64,000 bases of DNA from Paguma larvata (Eukaryota > Chordata > Mammalia > Carnivora > Viverridae): assembly GCA_030068075.1 (NCBI GenBank), contig CM057844.1, forward strand, positions 13,438,001 to 13,502,000, written 5' to 3'. This document shows positions 46,781 to 60,056 of the stretch, in pieces. The notes under the pieces are model-generated. The model was not told the DNA's origin, searched no databases, and saw only the letters and a program-made list of their open reading frames with translations. The position numbers were made by a program, and so were the translations under genes. How positions within the stretch are numbered: the first letter of the stretch is position 1; every line of letters starts with the position of its first letter.

Positions 46781-48019
46781 TGCAAGGACCTCTGTTAATT
46801 ACCTCCTGTTAAAAGTCAAGAATTGATCTTAAGGAAATTCTCGAGGAAGGCATGGGAAAAGGAGAATGTTTTAGTATTGAGGGATCAGAGAAACTCCAAG
46901 AAGATAATTAAACTTGAAAAAGGCTTTGAAAACAAGGAGAACTTCATCAGGCAGAGTCTGACATGAACAAAATTAAATGAGGGGGAGGTGTCTGTGACTG
47001 ACCCAGAAAACACATTTGAAATCCTTGAACTAATAATTTCTGTTAATATGCTCCTAGTGGGTCATTTCCCTGTACATAGAATCAAGATGATTGCAGAATA
47101 ATCCAAGATGTAGATCTCATTTAGAAGCTGCATTATCAACTAATTTAAATTATGGTCCATAGGAAAATCTGAGCCGTTGAAGTATTAGAGTGGAAGAAAG
47201 AATAAGTAGTACAAGAGGTGCAAAAGCAAATTGTTATACAGTAACTACCTCACAAAATGTAAAATAAAATTCTGAAAAACTAGTGATAGGTCCAAGTAAA
47301 ACTGTCTAGTGTTCATCATAATCAAAATGTAAATTTATGTTAGTAACCATGGAGATACTTTGTACCAAGATAGATGGCTTCAGTGGTATCACAGTGGGCA
47401 TGCTGCATGAAGAAGATAGGTTTTAATTTCAGTCTTCAAGGAGGTTGGGTTGTAGGGAGTGTAATTTTCTCAATGAGAAAACAAAGACAAGCAATAACTG
47501 GAGGATAAAAAATCAGGAAAAAATGGTACAAATATGAAATCAAACAAATTTTTTCATGAGATAGCATAGTTTGGAGCTCCCAAGTTGCATAAAACGTGGA
47601 AATGTATTACCTCTAAGCACAATAAACATTCTTCAAATAGCAATTCCAAATAAGTTTAAGACCTTGTACCTGTAGAGAAGAACTGTAATTATAACTCATT
47701 ACTTGGCTCTACAATGAACAAGAATTACGTTATAATCATGTGTTATGAGATTTCTCCTGTGAGACTCAACTTATGTAAAAGCAGAGGGCTTGACTGTAGT
47801 TACAGAACATCAACATTATCAAACTTAACAACTATTTCTCAGGAGATAATAAGTGATGGTAAGAGGTGCATATCTTACATGGAAAGAATGAAATAAATAT
47901 TCATGTGATCTAAGAAGAAAAATATTTTTAAGTATATAAATTAAATATACATGAAGTTATTCAATGGAATTAAATAATGATTAAATATCAATCAAAATAA
48001 AAAAGAATTGGGGTAGAGA
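46781..48019. other. Gene-free, unassigned DNA
   Basis: AT-rich sequence with no recognisable element. Confidence 0.4.
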
Positions 48020-48320
48020 GAGTTGGAGAGACATAAGGAGCTATACCTTCATTTTTCATGGAAGAAAATAGAGAGACTAAACTTAATAATTTAGGAATTA
48101 GTGGTGGGACTACATTATTTAAGATTATGGACATAACCAGGAGCACTTCAACAGAAATATTAAAAGAGATTGCCTCCGGAGAATAAAATAAGGAGAAGAG
48201 TTAATTGGAAGAGTGGAAGCAGTTTCTTTTCATAATGAAATCTATTCTATTTGCTTGTTGTATGTAATTTGATGAAATTAATTATAAATATATAAATGAC
48301 ATTTAAAAATTACAAAATGG
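48020..48320 (+). mobile_element. Ancient L1M 3' region
   Basis: 'aaagagattgcctccggaga' followed by 'tttgcttgttgtatgtaatt' resembles the sense 3' region of old L1M elements. Diverged and without a clear tail. Confidence 0.4.
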
Positions 48321-48834
48321 AGAAAGGTGAAGAAAGGGAACTCCAAAAAAGAGAAAAATATCTGTTCAGTTTTCAAAGCACAGAAAATCATTTGGGAAGG
48401 GAGTAGAGGAAATAAATAAAATAAGGCCAGATAATTTTCTGCCAATGCAATGACCTTTACTACTAAGGGAAAAAATCAAAGTGAGGCCAAGGAGTGAGGT
48501 GGTGGAAGGCAGAAGTATAATGAGAATAATCTGAGTATGAGTAGAAAGAAAGCACTCAAACTGCAAAGTTTGTAGGTCTGAATGATTTGGTCTAAGGCAG
48601 AAATCTGTTTCTGATAATAGTGCATGAACAAAAAACTTAAAATATGATGCTTGAAGAGGTCTTGAAGGCTGGTAGATTACTATATAGATCTCCTAATAAG
48701 TATCTGTCCTATTCTTTAAAGCCTTCGGTACATATTACCTTGTAAATAGAAAAAAAGACTTTCTAAATCAGGAATTTATTCCCAATTCTTAAATCAAGCA
48801 CTACTGAAACCTAAGAAGAAAGGAGAATCTCTTC

Positions 48835-49010
48835 CCAGAAGTGGATTTGCTGGGTTCAGGAGAGCAGATATCTGTAATTTTGATAGCTTTTGCTAAATGT
48901 CTCCCTATAGGGACTGCATCAACTTACAATTCATTTTGCAAAGTAGAGAAACAAGCTTGTTTGTCAGCTTTATCAATACAGATTTCGATTTTTTGGCAAC
49001 TATTCATTTC
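48835..49010 (-). mobile_element. Ancient L1M fragment, antisense
   Basis: 'agaagtggatttgctgggtt', then 'tgctaaatgtctccctatag' and 'actgcatcaacttacaattc', match the antisense end of old L1 ORF2. Confidence 0.6.
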
Positions 49011-49027
49011 AATATTGTAATTGAGAA

Positions 49028-49435
49028 ATATTAGAAGCATCCTAAATGTCCACTAATAGGGGAATGGTTAAAATTATACTGTGCAATGGAATAATATGCC
49101 AATATAAAAAAGAATGAGAATATTTTCTATCCACTAAAATGGGATGTTCCATAAGATATAGTTAATGCAAAATCAAAGTTCAGAAAATATGCATGCTATT
49201 ATATCTACTGTGTAAAGAGAGGAAGTGAGATTAAAGATCTTCATGCATATCTATCAGTACATGCCTGTATATTCCAGAAGGATATACAAAAACTAAAAGC
49301 AGTGGTTACCCATGGAAAGGTGGAGGGTGAGAGGTAAGAAAAAGGGTGCAAAAAGGAATGAGACTAGTATATATTTAATTTTTAAAAATTTTTGAACCTC
49401 ATAAATATATTACTGTTTATTAAAAATAACATAAA
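49028..49435 (+). mobile_element. Ancient L1M 3' region, sense
   Basis: 'aagcatcctaaatgtccact' and 'tgtgcaatggaataatatgc' of ORF2, then 'gcagtggttacccatggaaa' and an A-rich end. Orientation is opposite to the fragment just upstream, so this is either two insertions or an old inversion. Confidence 0.65.
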
Positions 49436-49714
49436 AAGAGAAAATACAGAAGATCAATAATCAGTCTTATTAAGCAGCATACACTTTGTATGGTAAGCTA
49501 TCCAGTGTTTCTGTTCAATATTCAAACTTTCAGTTTGTTTTTTCCTAAAAAAGGACTTCGTTATAACCAAATAAGAATGGGATCCAAAGTGACTTGGTAT
49601 AGACTTTTCATCAAAGACAAGCTTTCAAAAGTCAAATAGTATGAGTGAATATATATGGTTATACAATAAGATCAGATTTTAAAACTAAGTCATTAATTTT
49701 AAAAAACTTATAAT

Positions 49715-49922
49715 AGGGGCGCCTGGGTGGCTCAGTCGGTTGAGCGACCAGATTCAGCTCAGGTTATGATCTCATGGTCTGTGTGTTCCAGCCCCGCGTC
49801 GGGCTCTGTGCTGACGGCTCAGAGCCTAGGGCCTGCTTTGGATTCTGTGTCTCCCTCTCTCTCTGCCCTTCCCTTGCTCATCCTCTGTCTCTATGTCTCT
49901 CAAAGGTAAAATAAAAACGTAA
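49715..49922 (+). mobile_element. CAN-SINE, sense, young
   Basis: The head 'aggggcgcctgggtggctca' has a well-kept tRNA-like part and a CT-rich tail region. Exact 14-bp flanks AAAAAACTTATAAT at 49701-49714 and 49923-49936. Confidence 0.96.
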
Positions 49923-49936
49923 AAAAAACTTATAAT

Positions 49937-50690
49937 GCATCACACATATTAATAGCTCTAAATATGGAAAAACACTAAATATTTATCAAAATCCAAAATC
50001 TTTTCTGATAAACATATGCAACAACATAGTAACATATGGACACTTTCCTAAGCTAATAAAGTATCTTATCACAGTCTAGAAGATAACATCATACTTGTAA
50101 TACAGGGAATCACTAGACACTCTCAGAAACGTCAGGAAGAATACGATGATGTCTATTATCACCACAAGTATTTAACATTCTACTGCAGTAGTACTGATAT
50201 AATTAGAGAAGAGAAAAATTAGCAGCATGAAATAGAAAACAAAAATCATCACACTTTTCAGATGGTTTAACTAAATAACCAGAAGTTTCAAGATTCAGCT
50301 AAATATGTAATTGAGTTAGGTAGTGTCATTTTATGGAAATTAATACTCTCACATTCACAAACAACAACAATTTAAGAAATCTACTGGAAAAATCCTATGG
50401 ATAACAGTAACAGAATAGGTAAGCTAGCTAGGAAAAAATGCTTAATAAATGAGCAAAATCTTTTATGAAGATATGATTTCTATATCCATTTATACAACTC
50501 TTTAGGCTTTATCATTTATTTACAAGTCAGAAGAGATCATACACATATGAAGATAGAAAATAAAAACAAAACAGATGAGAATTATTATATGGGCACTGAT
50601 ATTAAAAGAAGGAAAAAGTCATCTTGATTGAATGACCTTATTTAAGAAAGCAAAAAATCATTAAAAACCAGTAGGGAGAATCATGAAAAA
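49937..50690 (+). mobile_element. Ancient L1 ORF2 (reverse transcriptase region) remnant
   Basis: The decayed order follows L1 ORF2: 'ataacatcatacttgtaata', 'attatcaccacaagtatttaa', 'gatggtttaactaaataacc' and 'gcttaataaatgagcaaaat'. All frames are closed. It was later interrupted by the younger L1 at 50718. Confidence 0.45.
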
Positions 50691-50717
50691 TTCCTGAAAT
50701 TTAAATGGCAGGGATGC

Positions 50718-52022
50718 ACGACATGCACAAAAATGAACCTGGACCACTTTCTTACACCATACACAAAAATAAACTCAAAATGGATGAAAGACCTAAATGT
50801 AAGACAGGAAGCCATCAAAATCCTTGAGGAGAAAGCAGGCAAGAACCTCTTTAAGCTTGGACGCAGCAACTTCTTATCAACACGTCCCCAGAGGCAAGGG
50901 ATACAAAAGCAAAAATGAACTATTGGGACCTCATCAAAATAAAAAGCTTCTGCACAGCAAAGGAAACAATCAGCAAAACTAAAAGGCAACCAAAAGAATG
51001 GGAGAAGATATTTGCAAATGACTTATCAGATAAAGGGTTAGTATCCAAAATCTATAAAGAACTTATCAAAGTCAACATCCAAATAACAAATAATCCAATG
51101 AAGAAATGGGCAAAAGACATGAACAGACAGTTCTCCAAAGGAGACATCCGGATAGCCAACAGACACATGAAACGGTGCTCAATGTTACTCATCATCAGGG
51201 AAATACAAATCAAAACCACAATGAGATACCACCTCACACCAGTCAGAATGGCCAACATCAGTAACTCAGACAACAGATGCTGGTGAGGATGTGGAGAAAG
51301 AGGATCTCTTTTACACTGCTGATGGGAATGCAAACTGGTGCAGCAACTCTGGAAAACAGTATGGAGGTTCCGCAAAAAATTAAAAATAGAACTACCCTAT
51401 GACCTAGCAATTGCACTATTAGGTATTTATCCAAGGGATACAGGTATGCTAGTTAGAAGGGACACATGCACCCCAATGTTTATAGCAGCACTATCAACAA
51501 TAGCCAAAGTATGGAAAAAGCCAAATGTCCATCAATGGATGAATGGATAAAGAAGATGTGGTATGTGTATATATATATATGTGTATATATATATATACAC
51601 ATACATACACACAATGGAGTATTTCTCTGCAATCAAAAAGAATGAAATCTTGCCCTTTGCAACTATGTGGATGGAACTAGAGTATATCATGCTAAGCGAA
51701 ATTAGTCAGTCAGAGAAAGACAAATATCATATGACTTCACTCATATGAGGACTTTAAGATACAAAGCAGATGAACATAAGGGAAGGGAAACAAAGATGAT
51801 ATAAAAACCAGGATGGGGACAAAAACATAAGAGACTTTTAAATATGGAGAACAGAGGGTTATGGGATGACTTGTGGGAGGGGGGATGAGTTAAATGGGTA
51901 AGGGGCATTAAGGAATCTACTCTTGAAATCATTGTTGCACTGTATGCTAACTAACTTGGATGTAAATTTAAATATATATATTTATATATAAATAATAAAA
52001 ATTAAAATACAAGAAAAAAAAC
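50718..52022 (+). mobile_element. Carnivore L1, 5'-truncated, middle-aged
   Basis: Sense L1 from the ORF2 C-terminal third to the tail. Frames at 50733-51286, 51338-51550 and 51563-51748 carry recognisable ORF2 pieces ([44 protein letters not shown]) separated by frameshifts. Near 51560-51615 the sequence has an expanded TATA/TGTA array. The 3' end ('gctaactaacttggatgtaa') differs from the young felid L1s. Flanks AAATGGCAGGGATGC (50703-50717) and AAATAGCAGGGCTGC (52023-52037) match at 13 of 15 bases. Confidence 0.93.
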
Positions 52023-52101
52023 AAATAGCAGGGCTGCAAATTATAAAGAAATAATTTTCTTTACCTATGAAGCTTCAAACTGTTTTGGTGAACTTTGCCA
52101 T

Positions 52102-52312
52102 AGCTTTTTAAAAATTTTTTAAATTTATTTTTAATTAATTAATTATTTTTTTTATTTTAGAGAAAGAGTGCATGTATATGTAGGGCGGTGGCGGGGGCAG
52201 AGGGATAGCCCAACATGGGACTGGATCCCCTGGCAGTGGAATCATGACCTGGGCAGAAATCAAGAGTCAAATGCTCAACTGACTGAGGCACCAAGGTACC
52301 CCTGAATTTGGC
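52102..52312 (-). mobile_element. CAN-SINE, antisense, old
   Basis: A T-rich tail with ATTA repeats, a GC-rich middle 'ggcggtggcgggggcagag' and a degraded antisense head ending 'actgaggcaccaaggtaccc'. Flanks TGAACTTTGCCAT (52089-52101) and TGAATTTGGCCAT (52313-52325) match at 11 of 13 bases. Confidence 0.88.
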
Positions 52313-52429
52313 CATCTCTGTGTTGTCAACATCGTAAGGGTTTGTTAACTGAGACTAAATTGATGGACATTATTACTAATTACTGTCATCTCTTAAGACA
52401 TTGTTATGTACCATGGCCCCAGATTCCTA

Positions 52430-52605
52430 AAGATTTTACATATTTTTCTTCACAAAATACTTACAATACTCAACATAAATACCAAGAAACCATTATTCTC
52501 ATTTTGCAGAAATGGTACATGAGGCTCAGAAAGATAAACCTCTTGGTGAAGTTATATCCATGATTCAAGGCAGAGTCTGATTTTCAATCTGAGACGCAGC
52601 CTTAA
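52430..52605 (-). mobile_element. MIR SINE remnant
   Basis: 'ccattattctcattttgcag', 'aaatggtacatgaggctcag' and 'caaggcagagtctgatttt' give the antisense MIR order. Confidence 0.7.
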
Positions 52606-52989
52606 ACAGCACACCTATCTTCTTAGTATACTATTAGTATACTAAATTGCTTTCAGTTTCAGTCAACTTCCAATCACTCCTTCACACATTCACTTTTTTT
52701 AAACCAGAAGTTCAAAACTATAGTGAGCAGATTTAAGATCCCTCCCATTGCCTTCCTGGCAATCATGTTAACAAGAAGTATAAGAAGTAAAAAAAAAAAG
52801 GGTACAAGAGGCCTAGAAACTCTATAATCCTGATAATAATTCCCCTGTGATAACACTTCCTGCATCTTCCAAGAACAACAACAAAAACAGAGAAAATTAC
52901 ACACTGACAGCCTTAATCAATTAAAAAAAATAAATCAGAACTCTTCAGCATATACTACTTCCATAAGCTAGTTACATCTCTGTTGACAG

Positions 52990-52990
<1 letters not shown>

Positions 52991-53031
<41 letters not shown>
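52991..53031. repeat. (CT)n microsatellite
   Basis: CT dinucleotide run of about 41 bp with one TTT interruption near its start. Confidence 0.98.
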
Positions 53032-53033
<2 letters not shown>

Positions 53034-55744
53034 ATAATTATTTATTCTTAGGGCAATACTGCTTATATTGGGAGTATTTCTGTTTATTTTAAATATAACA
53101 AGTGATCTAAAAATCACTGTATTTTTCCTCTTGTGAAAGACAGAATCCCCATCATATCAATAACATCATATCTTAAACCAAAAGGAGCACTTTGGATTGG
53201 AGCCAAAAGCACCTTCCCAAGAAAAACTCTTTGACCAATTAGGAAATTATTATTTATGCTTTTATATTTTTCTTGTATCAAGTATCTTAGATGGAGCTGA
53301 ACTCTGTTAAGCATTTACAGACTATGTTTATAGGTAGTGCGTTTAATATGCAATAATATTTGATTTGTTTTTTATTCTCCTCAGCCCCTTTAACCTCTAA
53401 GACTGTAATGACTTCCATATGGCTAGCCAAGTCTATTTTTAGATTGTTAATTATTCATCACTATTTTTAGACCTCTTCTTTCTTTTGGTTGCTGATTATT
53501 ATAAGACCTAAAGTGCCTTCTCAAATTTTAACTATTTTGTTTTTCTGCCAGATTAGAGGCCAATTCTGTCACTGAATACTGGTTTCCCACCCTAATACCA
53601 ACTACTTCTGCTTTTATTTTTCTCCCAACAACTTAAGACAATATGATTCAATATATTTGTCAAAAGCACTAAGTTATTTAATATTTATAGATAAATATCA
53701 AACAAGATACACATTTTCAAAGGGCTTTTGGCCTTGTGGCTACCATTAAGTTGGATAACAGTAAAACTATTATAATTGTGAAATTTGGGTTGAAAATCAA
53801 GTTTTGCACATATAAAACAACCTATTTAGGATTCTCATTTCTTGCCCTAAAGATATTTTTCTTATTTTAGAATAGAAATGTGCGGCAAGAGTTTCATTTG
53901 AGATCAATAAGGTTCTCCAATTTCAGTCTTTAGAGACTGTGGCTGTTGTCTTTGAAAATTCCCAACTATAATAACATCCCAAATTGGTGAGCTTTAATCT
54001 GTTCTTCATCACATGAATTTGTCAGGTTGTTTTTCTTCCCTCTCTTAATGCCCCGTATGAATATATGCAAGTGTATTTAAAGAACGACAGAGATTAAAAC
54101 ACTTAGGATTTAAGCAAATAGCTAAGAATGAAATCCAGAATTTCTTCTTTCAAGTGCCTAGCACATACAGTAAATTAAAAGTCACACACACACACACAAA
54201 CACACTCACCAAAATTTTGTTCTATAATTCATGCTGTATCCTAATCAAGTAATTTGTCTATATACAAATAGGAAAACAGCAAGGAATGGGCTCTGCTCCA
54301 AATCTACCCTATGTTACTTTGCAACTTTAAATCTCTCTTGACAAAGTCATTCCAATTGTCTATCTAGAGTGCCATTTGCTCTGTTTGCCAGGGACTGGAA
54401 GAGTAGGGGTAAGCATTGGGAACAATTGTGTAAGTGGGGAATTAGACACCACTGTGGTTAATAAAACACTTGTGTTGACTGCTTTTGTCACTGCATTTGA
54501 GGTTATTACCTAAATATCATATCCCTTGAAATGTGAAGGTAATTCACCAGACTCCTCAACAAGAATGAAGTGTACGACAAGGTTTCATAAATTCTAAAAG
54601 AACTCACAAATAGGAGGAATGACTCCAAGACCATTAGGGCTATAAAATTCAAAATTTCAATACATTGACAAAAGATATTTACATACAAGGACATTAACAT
54701 GGTAAAGTTTTGAAGCAAGAATGTTTGCCTCTGCAACTGGCTAATTCACCATAGGCTTTTTAGAGACATATGCCTCAATGGAATAAAACATATTCATCCC
54801 ATGGGAGGATACCTCTCTAAGAAAAGTATTTTGTGGCCACATGATCTTATGTGCCTTATGTGGCATACTTCAGATGGTGTATGACTACAGACTACAATAT
54901 AAATCTTAAATGTTTCTTTTAAAAACATTCCCCATGTAAGTCTTCATATGAAAGAGCATATAACACACACAACATGATCACAAGTTATGTGTCATCTGGC
55001 AAAACCATCTTTCCAGGACCGATCTGAATTAAAACCTGATAAGACAATAATCCAAAAATAATGAAGAAAAACAGAATAGGAGTTGAGAAATTTTTGTTGT
55101 TTGACATTAATATAGGAAAAGCAGTCCTCATTTTATATATTTAAGATTTCCAGTGAGAAATGTTTCAGGGTAAAATATTTATTACCGTATCTTACTAAAA
55201 ATGAAAATTTAAATCTTATCCTTGACAAAATCCCTAGGAAATGATACAGATACCAACAAGGAAAGTTTAGTATTGTATTCCTATCTTGTCTTTTCATTAA
55301 AAAAATAATAAAATGAAAAACAGTGAGTTTAGATCTAAATCTCATTTACAAGAACAAAATATATAAATATGACTCTAACTTTCTTAGATTTAGCTTCTCT
55401 GTCTATACCACAAAGATTAAAAAAAAAAGACTCATTTTCATTTTGACTGAACAGACCATGATTTCTTGGGCTAGTCCGCTTCACTGTCACTTTTATATTT
55501 TCTGTCAGTGTCTCACAGTGTGAAATCCCCCATTAGAGGGATATTAATTTATGTGCCCACCCATTTAGAAAACATTTAGCAATATTCAATAATCCAATAA
55601 TCGACACAAGTGTTTCCTTCAGCCTAGGAGGAACCACTGGAGGAATTAGGAAAATCCAGAAAAAGATGAGGGGTGCTTTTGGAGCAATATACTGCTTTTA
55701 TTAAGAAAGAGAGGAATACTATAGAATCACACAAATAATTCTTT
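53034..55744. other. Gene-free, repeat-poor DNA
   Basis: It holds only a short AC run at about 54183-54200. No young element, no exon-like frame. Confidence 0.45.
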
Positions 55745-55950
55745 CAGCAACCATTACTTGAGCAGCTTCTATATCCTTGATATTTTATCAACACCTCTAA
55801 TGCTCACAATAACCCTGTAGATATGTATTATTATTATTTCCTTTTTTACTGTAATAACACTAATGTGTAGGGTGTGTCCAGAATAGGACAATGAGAGAAT
55901 TTGAACTTAGGACCATCTGTCCTCAAGTCTATGCCTTTTCTATTACACAA
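55745..55950 (-). mobile_element. MIR SINE
   Basis: 'ctcacaataaccctgtagat', 'atgtattattattatttcct' and 'gagagaatttgaacttagga' give a near full-length antisense MIR. Confidence 0.75.
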
Positions 55951-55984
55951 CACTATTTCTGTAAAAGTAAACGTGTTACATTTT

Positions 55985-56190
55985 ACTGGTCATGTGCTCT
56001 ATATTACTCTACTAGGTGCTTTAATTATTTTATTTTACTTAATCCTTCTAACAACTCTGAGTTAGGAACAGTATCATGTCCATATTTATTACAGGTGATG
56101 AAACAGAAGCACGAAGATATGGCCAAAGGTCACAAAGGAAGAAGAGAAGGATTTGAACGTAGGCATCTGACAATGAAATTCTCTGTTATA
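55985..56190 (-). mobile_element. MIR SINE, second copy
   Basis: 'actaggtgctttaattattt', 'aatccttctaacaactctga', 'ggtgatgaaacagaagcacg' and 'aaaggtcacaaaggaagaag' give another antisense MIR about 35 bp after the first. An open 110-codon frame over both is a coincidence. Confidence 0.75.
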
Positions 56191-56290
56191 TTACTGCCTT
56201 TCCAACAATGTACACAAAACTAACATAACAGTAAGATGATAACACCAATATGATGTTAGAAATGTGATTTTGGGGTGCTAACTGATCTTT

Positions 56291-56350
56291 TAAGAAACCC
56301 TCTTTCCTATCTCTGAGAGGTAAGAAACCCTCTTTCCTATCTCCAAGAGG
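56291..56350 (+). repeat. 30-bp tandem duplication
   Basis: Units 56291-56320 and 56321-56350, both starting TAAGAAACCCTCTTTCCTAT, differ at two adjacent positions (TG against CA). Confidence 0.97.
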
Positions 56351-56799
56351 GACATAGTAGCATCTACTGTTTGACAAAGCAAATCCAAATGCACCTATCT
56401 GGTATGCAAAATTTGCCACCATGCCACACATCACCCCAAATCCTATCAGCTTCATTTCCCAAGAATATCCGAAGATCCCATCTATGGAACATCAATGCAC
56501 CTCAAGATGATTGAACAGTGTCCTAGGGGCAAAATATTTCATAAACACAGTTTGGAAAAAGCTCAGTTCTACAAACTTGTGGGTTTTTTTTTTGGGGGGG
56601 TGGTATTTTTTACAGACACCAGTATTTCTCAAAGGATCCTTAATCCAATGTGTGGTATGAACCTCTGAATTCTAGAAATAATCTGCAAATTTCTCAATTC
56701 AATCCCCAAATTTTATGTGAGGATAGGAAATTTATGTGATAGGAACACCTATTGAACCTTCACAGGATGTTAATTTCTGCAGGTAAAAGCTGCTTTCTG

Positions 56800-57010
56800 T
56801 CTCCACCCTTACTTATTCAAGCTCTAGAACCCCCAAGGTCTCTCTCTCTCTCTCTCTTTCCATTCTCTTTTCATAGAATACTTTTCTCTTTTCTGTCATC
56901 CCAGGCCTTTTAGCCCTTACTAAATCTCACTCAAAAGATCTCCTACAGAACACCTTCTCTGATGAGCTATATCTCAAGACTTCCTATTTGATTCTCACAG
57001 TACTCAGATT
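56800..57010 (+). mobile_element. Possible L2 fragment
   Basis: 'tactaaatctcactcaaaag' followed by 'acaccttctctgatgagcta' resembles sense L2 3' text. It contains a CT run at about 56842-56860. Weak. Confidence 0.3.
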
Positions 57011-57374
57011 TTTTTCTGTAAAAAGTTATTTATAGTGTCCTGTAACTAACACAAGTGTAAACATCTTTGATCAAAGAAATTCTATACGAACTTAAGAAAC
57101 ATCATTTGGCTATTTTATAAAACAATTTGCTCTGCCTCCATGGTGGCAGGTCCAAAGAGGGTAAATACTAGACTTTAGGTTCTTTCCTAGTGTGGCATCT
57201 TCTCTTCCAAAGTTTTATCCTCAGGCTGTGGCTGAGAGCTTGACATAAAAGAAGGGCTGACCATATGTGCCGCAACTTTAAAAAGCAAACTGTTTCTTAG
57301 GAAAGATAGAACTATACCTAAATAACTATTATATGAGGCAGCAAGTGATACTAGAAGGGAAATCTAGCTCTTGC

Positions 57375-57402
57375 TTTTTTTGTTTGTTTGTTTGTTTGTT
57401 TT
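57375..57402. repeat. (TTTG)n simple repeat
   Basis: Five TTTG units after a T run. Confidence 0.95.
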
Positions 57403-57419
57403 ACATTGTGTTGTGTTAT

Positions 57420-57560
57420 TTTAGACTAGATTTCTCTAGAAAGAAGAGACTGAGATCATATAGTTTATTTGGGGAAATGATACCAAGCTGAAGACTGGGA
57501 AATTTCAATGCACAGTGCACTGATCATCACTTGGACCACCTGGGGCTCATCGCCACTGGG
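57420..57560 (-). mobile_element. Possible LTR end, antisense
   Basis: The antisense reading of this segment (an AAATAAACTA block next to an end rich in CTCAGTCTC-like text) resembles the candidate LTR at 37000-37385. Family not assigned. Confidence 0.25.
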
Positions 57561-60009
57561 AAATGTTGAAGAACCCTGTAGAATGAACTTCAGAATTACC
57601 TGCCTTAGGAATGCACTAGCTCTTGTTTGCCACTTGGCTAAGGGTTGCCCATGACCTGTAACCCTTTGGCACTTCCAAGCAATGCATGTTTTGAGTAGCC
57701 TGAGGTTCTTGCCCCAGGGCAGAAAAAAATATGTGATGCAGCTGAGGTGAACACCATCAAATTAAACTGGCATAAAGGCAGATGCTTCAGAAATTATCAA
57801 AGAAAATGATGAGTAGAGGGTTTGAGAGAAGACCCAAGAGATAGGTGGGTTTGTGTCTGGTCCACTTTCAGTCAACATAGTATGGCCTCTTTGTGAGGCC
57901 TGCCTCTGTAATGGCAAGGGCAGGAGAAAGAGTCTTAACTAGACATATGGAGGTAGAAGATCTTTAGATGTAAGCCTCTAAGAAAGAGAAGCGTTATTTC
58001 AGAATAACATTTGGCAAAAAATTTCACCAAATAAGTTGGCATATGCAAATATTTATGTATCACTGATTTCGTTTTGTGTAACAGCCAACATACTTTTACT
58101 AAAATAGTGCATGATCTTATAAGGACCTGCTACTTTATCCCCAAGAAAGCAAATGCAGCCCTCATGGAGATTTGTATAAAATTACTGACATCAATTAATT
58201 TTTTCAAAAGACAGAAAATAAGTTAACCTACCAAAGTACCTCAGCAGATGGAGAAATTTCCATGAATTTGGTTTCATAACACTGATTCTAGGAACTTTTC
58301 TTAACAAAGAAAGAGCAGACACTCCTGTCTTGAGTTTAGATGTCACAAAATATCTGGTATGTAGTAAGAGTTCTGGAATGCCAATTTCTTGTACTTTTAA
58401 TGGAACCAAATAATAAATTGTCCCCCCATCCATAGCTCCAAGGAGGAAAGACAGAAAAAATATGAACTTTTACCATTTAAAAGGGAAGAGAAAATGAGAG
58501 AGAAATACTCAAGGAGAGAAACATCAGAGAAATAGATCAGAGCTTGCAAGGACCCAAAAGTTAGCAAGAAAAGAAAACTTGCTGCTTATCCTTAATCACA
58601 AGTGACTTATTTAAATAGACAAAATGACAGGCTGACCTCCATCTATTTTAACTGCCAAATCCTATCAGCAGGGTGTGATTACCTCCCAAGACCACCTTCT
58701 GAGGGGGGGTTCTCAAGCCTGCCCTGAGAATCCCTGACATTCCTTCCTCCATCCAGAAATCCGGAATTCTTCTAAGGAAACATTTGTGGCTATTAAACCA
58801 ATTGGAGTTGAACCCATGTCCTAGAGGTTGACAGGACAATTTATTAACGTGCTATATAGCCAAGTCTGGATTTAAAAAAGATCTCACAGATTTTTTCCTT
58901 CGTTTTGTTTGTTTGTTTTGTTCTTTTTAAGTTCCACAAGATGCTAGTATCCTCAAGATCTATATCTGAAGGAAGAGAAATAGCAGTTTCTAGCTTAGAA
59001 TTTCCTGTTATTAATTTAAAGAAACTCATCTTTTATTTCAAAAATAGAATTAGAAGAAATTAAACCACAGGAAAAGTTGACTAAAATTACATCTCATGAG
59101 TTAAAAGGAGATCTAGAAACTAGTATGAAACAGCAGACATACTTTATGCAATTATATAACCAAAAAGAGCTAAACGAATCTATTCCTGCCAAAAAAGCCA
59201 CAATCTTATGTGCCAGGTTAATAGAACAGCTTTCCAGGTAAAATGAACCATAGTTCATGTTCATACATGTATGTGTTTCTATCTGGGAGAACAGAATTTA
59301 TTATAATGTCTCATATTCCCAAAAATTAGAATTGAGAAAGGTAGATACAAATGTCTATGGAGAATTAAGAAATAAATAAAGCTGCAGCTTATTGAATATT
59401 CAAAATTTTGTTCTATACATTCGGCTTCACTACTTTCCAGGACAAAATCCAAACCAAGACAAATGATTTTATTTATTAATTCAAATTTTAAAGACATATA
59501 TCTTTTCATATCAATCTAAAAGGTGTTTTGAGTTAAATTATCAAGAAGCTTTCTCGAAGATCAGAAATCATTTTCTGAATCATCTAAACATAGATGCTTA
59601 AAATCTTTCCTGTAAATGGGATTCTAGGATTCCCAGGCATTAATTGGATAATTGAAATCTCTTACATTAGTGACTCAGGCTACCTTTATGTTTCCAGCTG
59701 TTCTCAAAAGCAAGGAAAAACTCTTAGACTATGATATAATGCCACTCTATTGCTTTAGTCTTGCCTAAAATATATTACCCATGGACCATCATGATTTTTC
59801 CCTTAAGCATACAATTTAGCATTCCAGGCATTAATCTCTGTTGGATTAACAAAGAAAACACTCATATTAAAGCAATGAAAAGTTGTTTATGTTCAAAATG
59901 ATGAAACGGAAAGTCTCCGATATTTTAACTTTCCATGTCTCTGGTGAATAAAGAAAATATCCCAAGATAAAATGACATTTCAATTATCCTAAGCAAAAAG
60001 AGAGGAGGG

Positions 60010-60056
<47 letters not shown>

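Noticed and set aside
31023..49909. Recurrent 60-codon frames (MAQ-V-RP-...-LCLYVSQK) at 31023, 32492, 39351 and 49727, looking like a small protein family
   Set aside because: All lie inside CAN-SINEs and share the SINE sequence. They are non-coding, tRNA-derived elements transcribed by polymerase III.
55891..56223. 110-codon plus-strand frame
   Set aside because: It covers two antisense MIR copies; an open frame there is chance.
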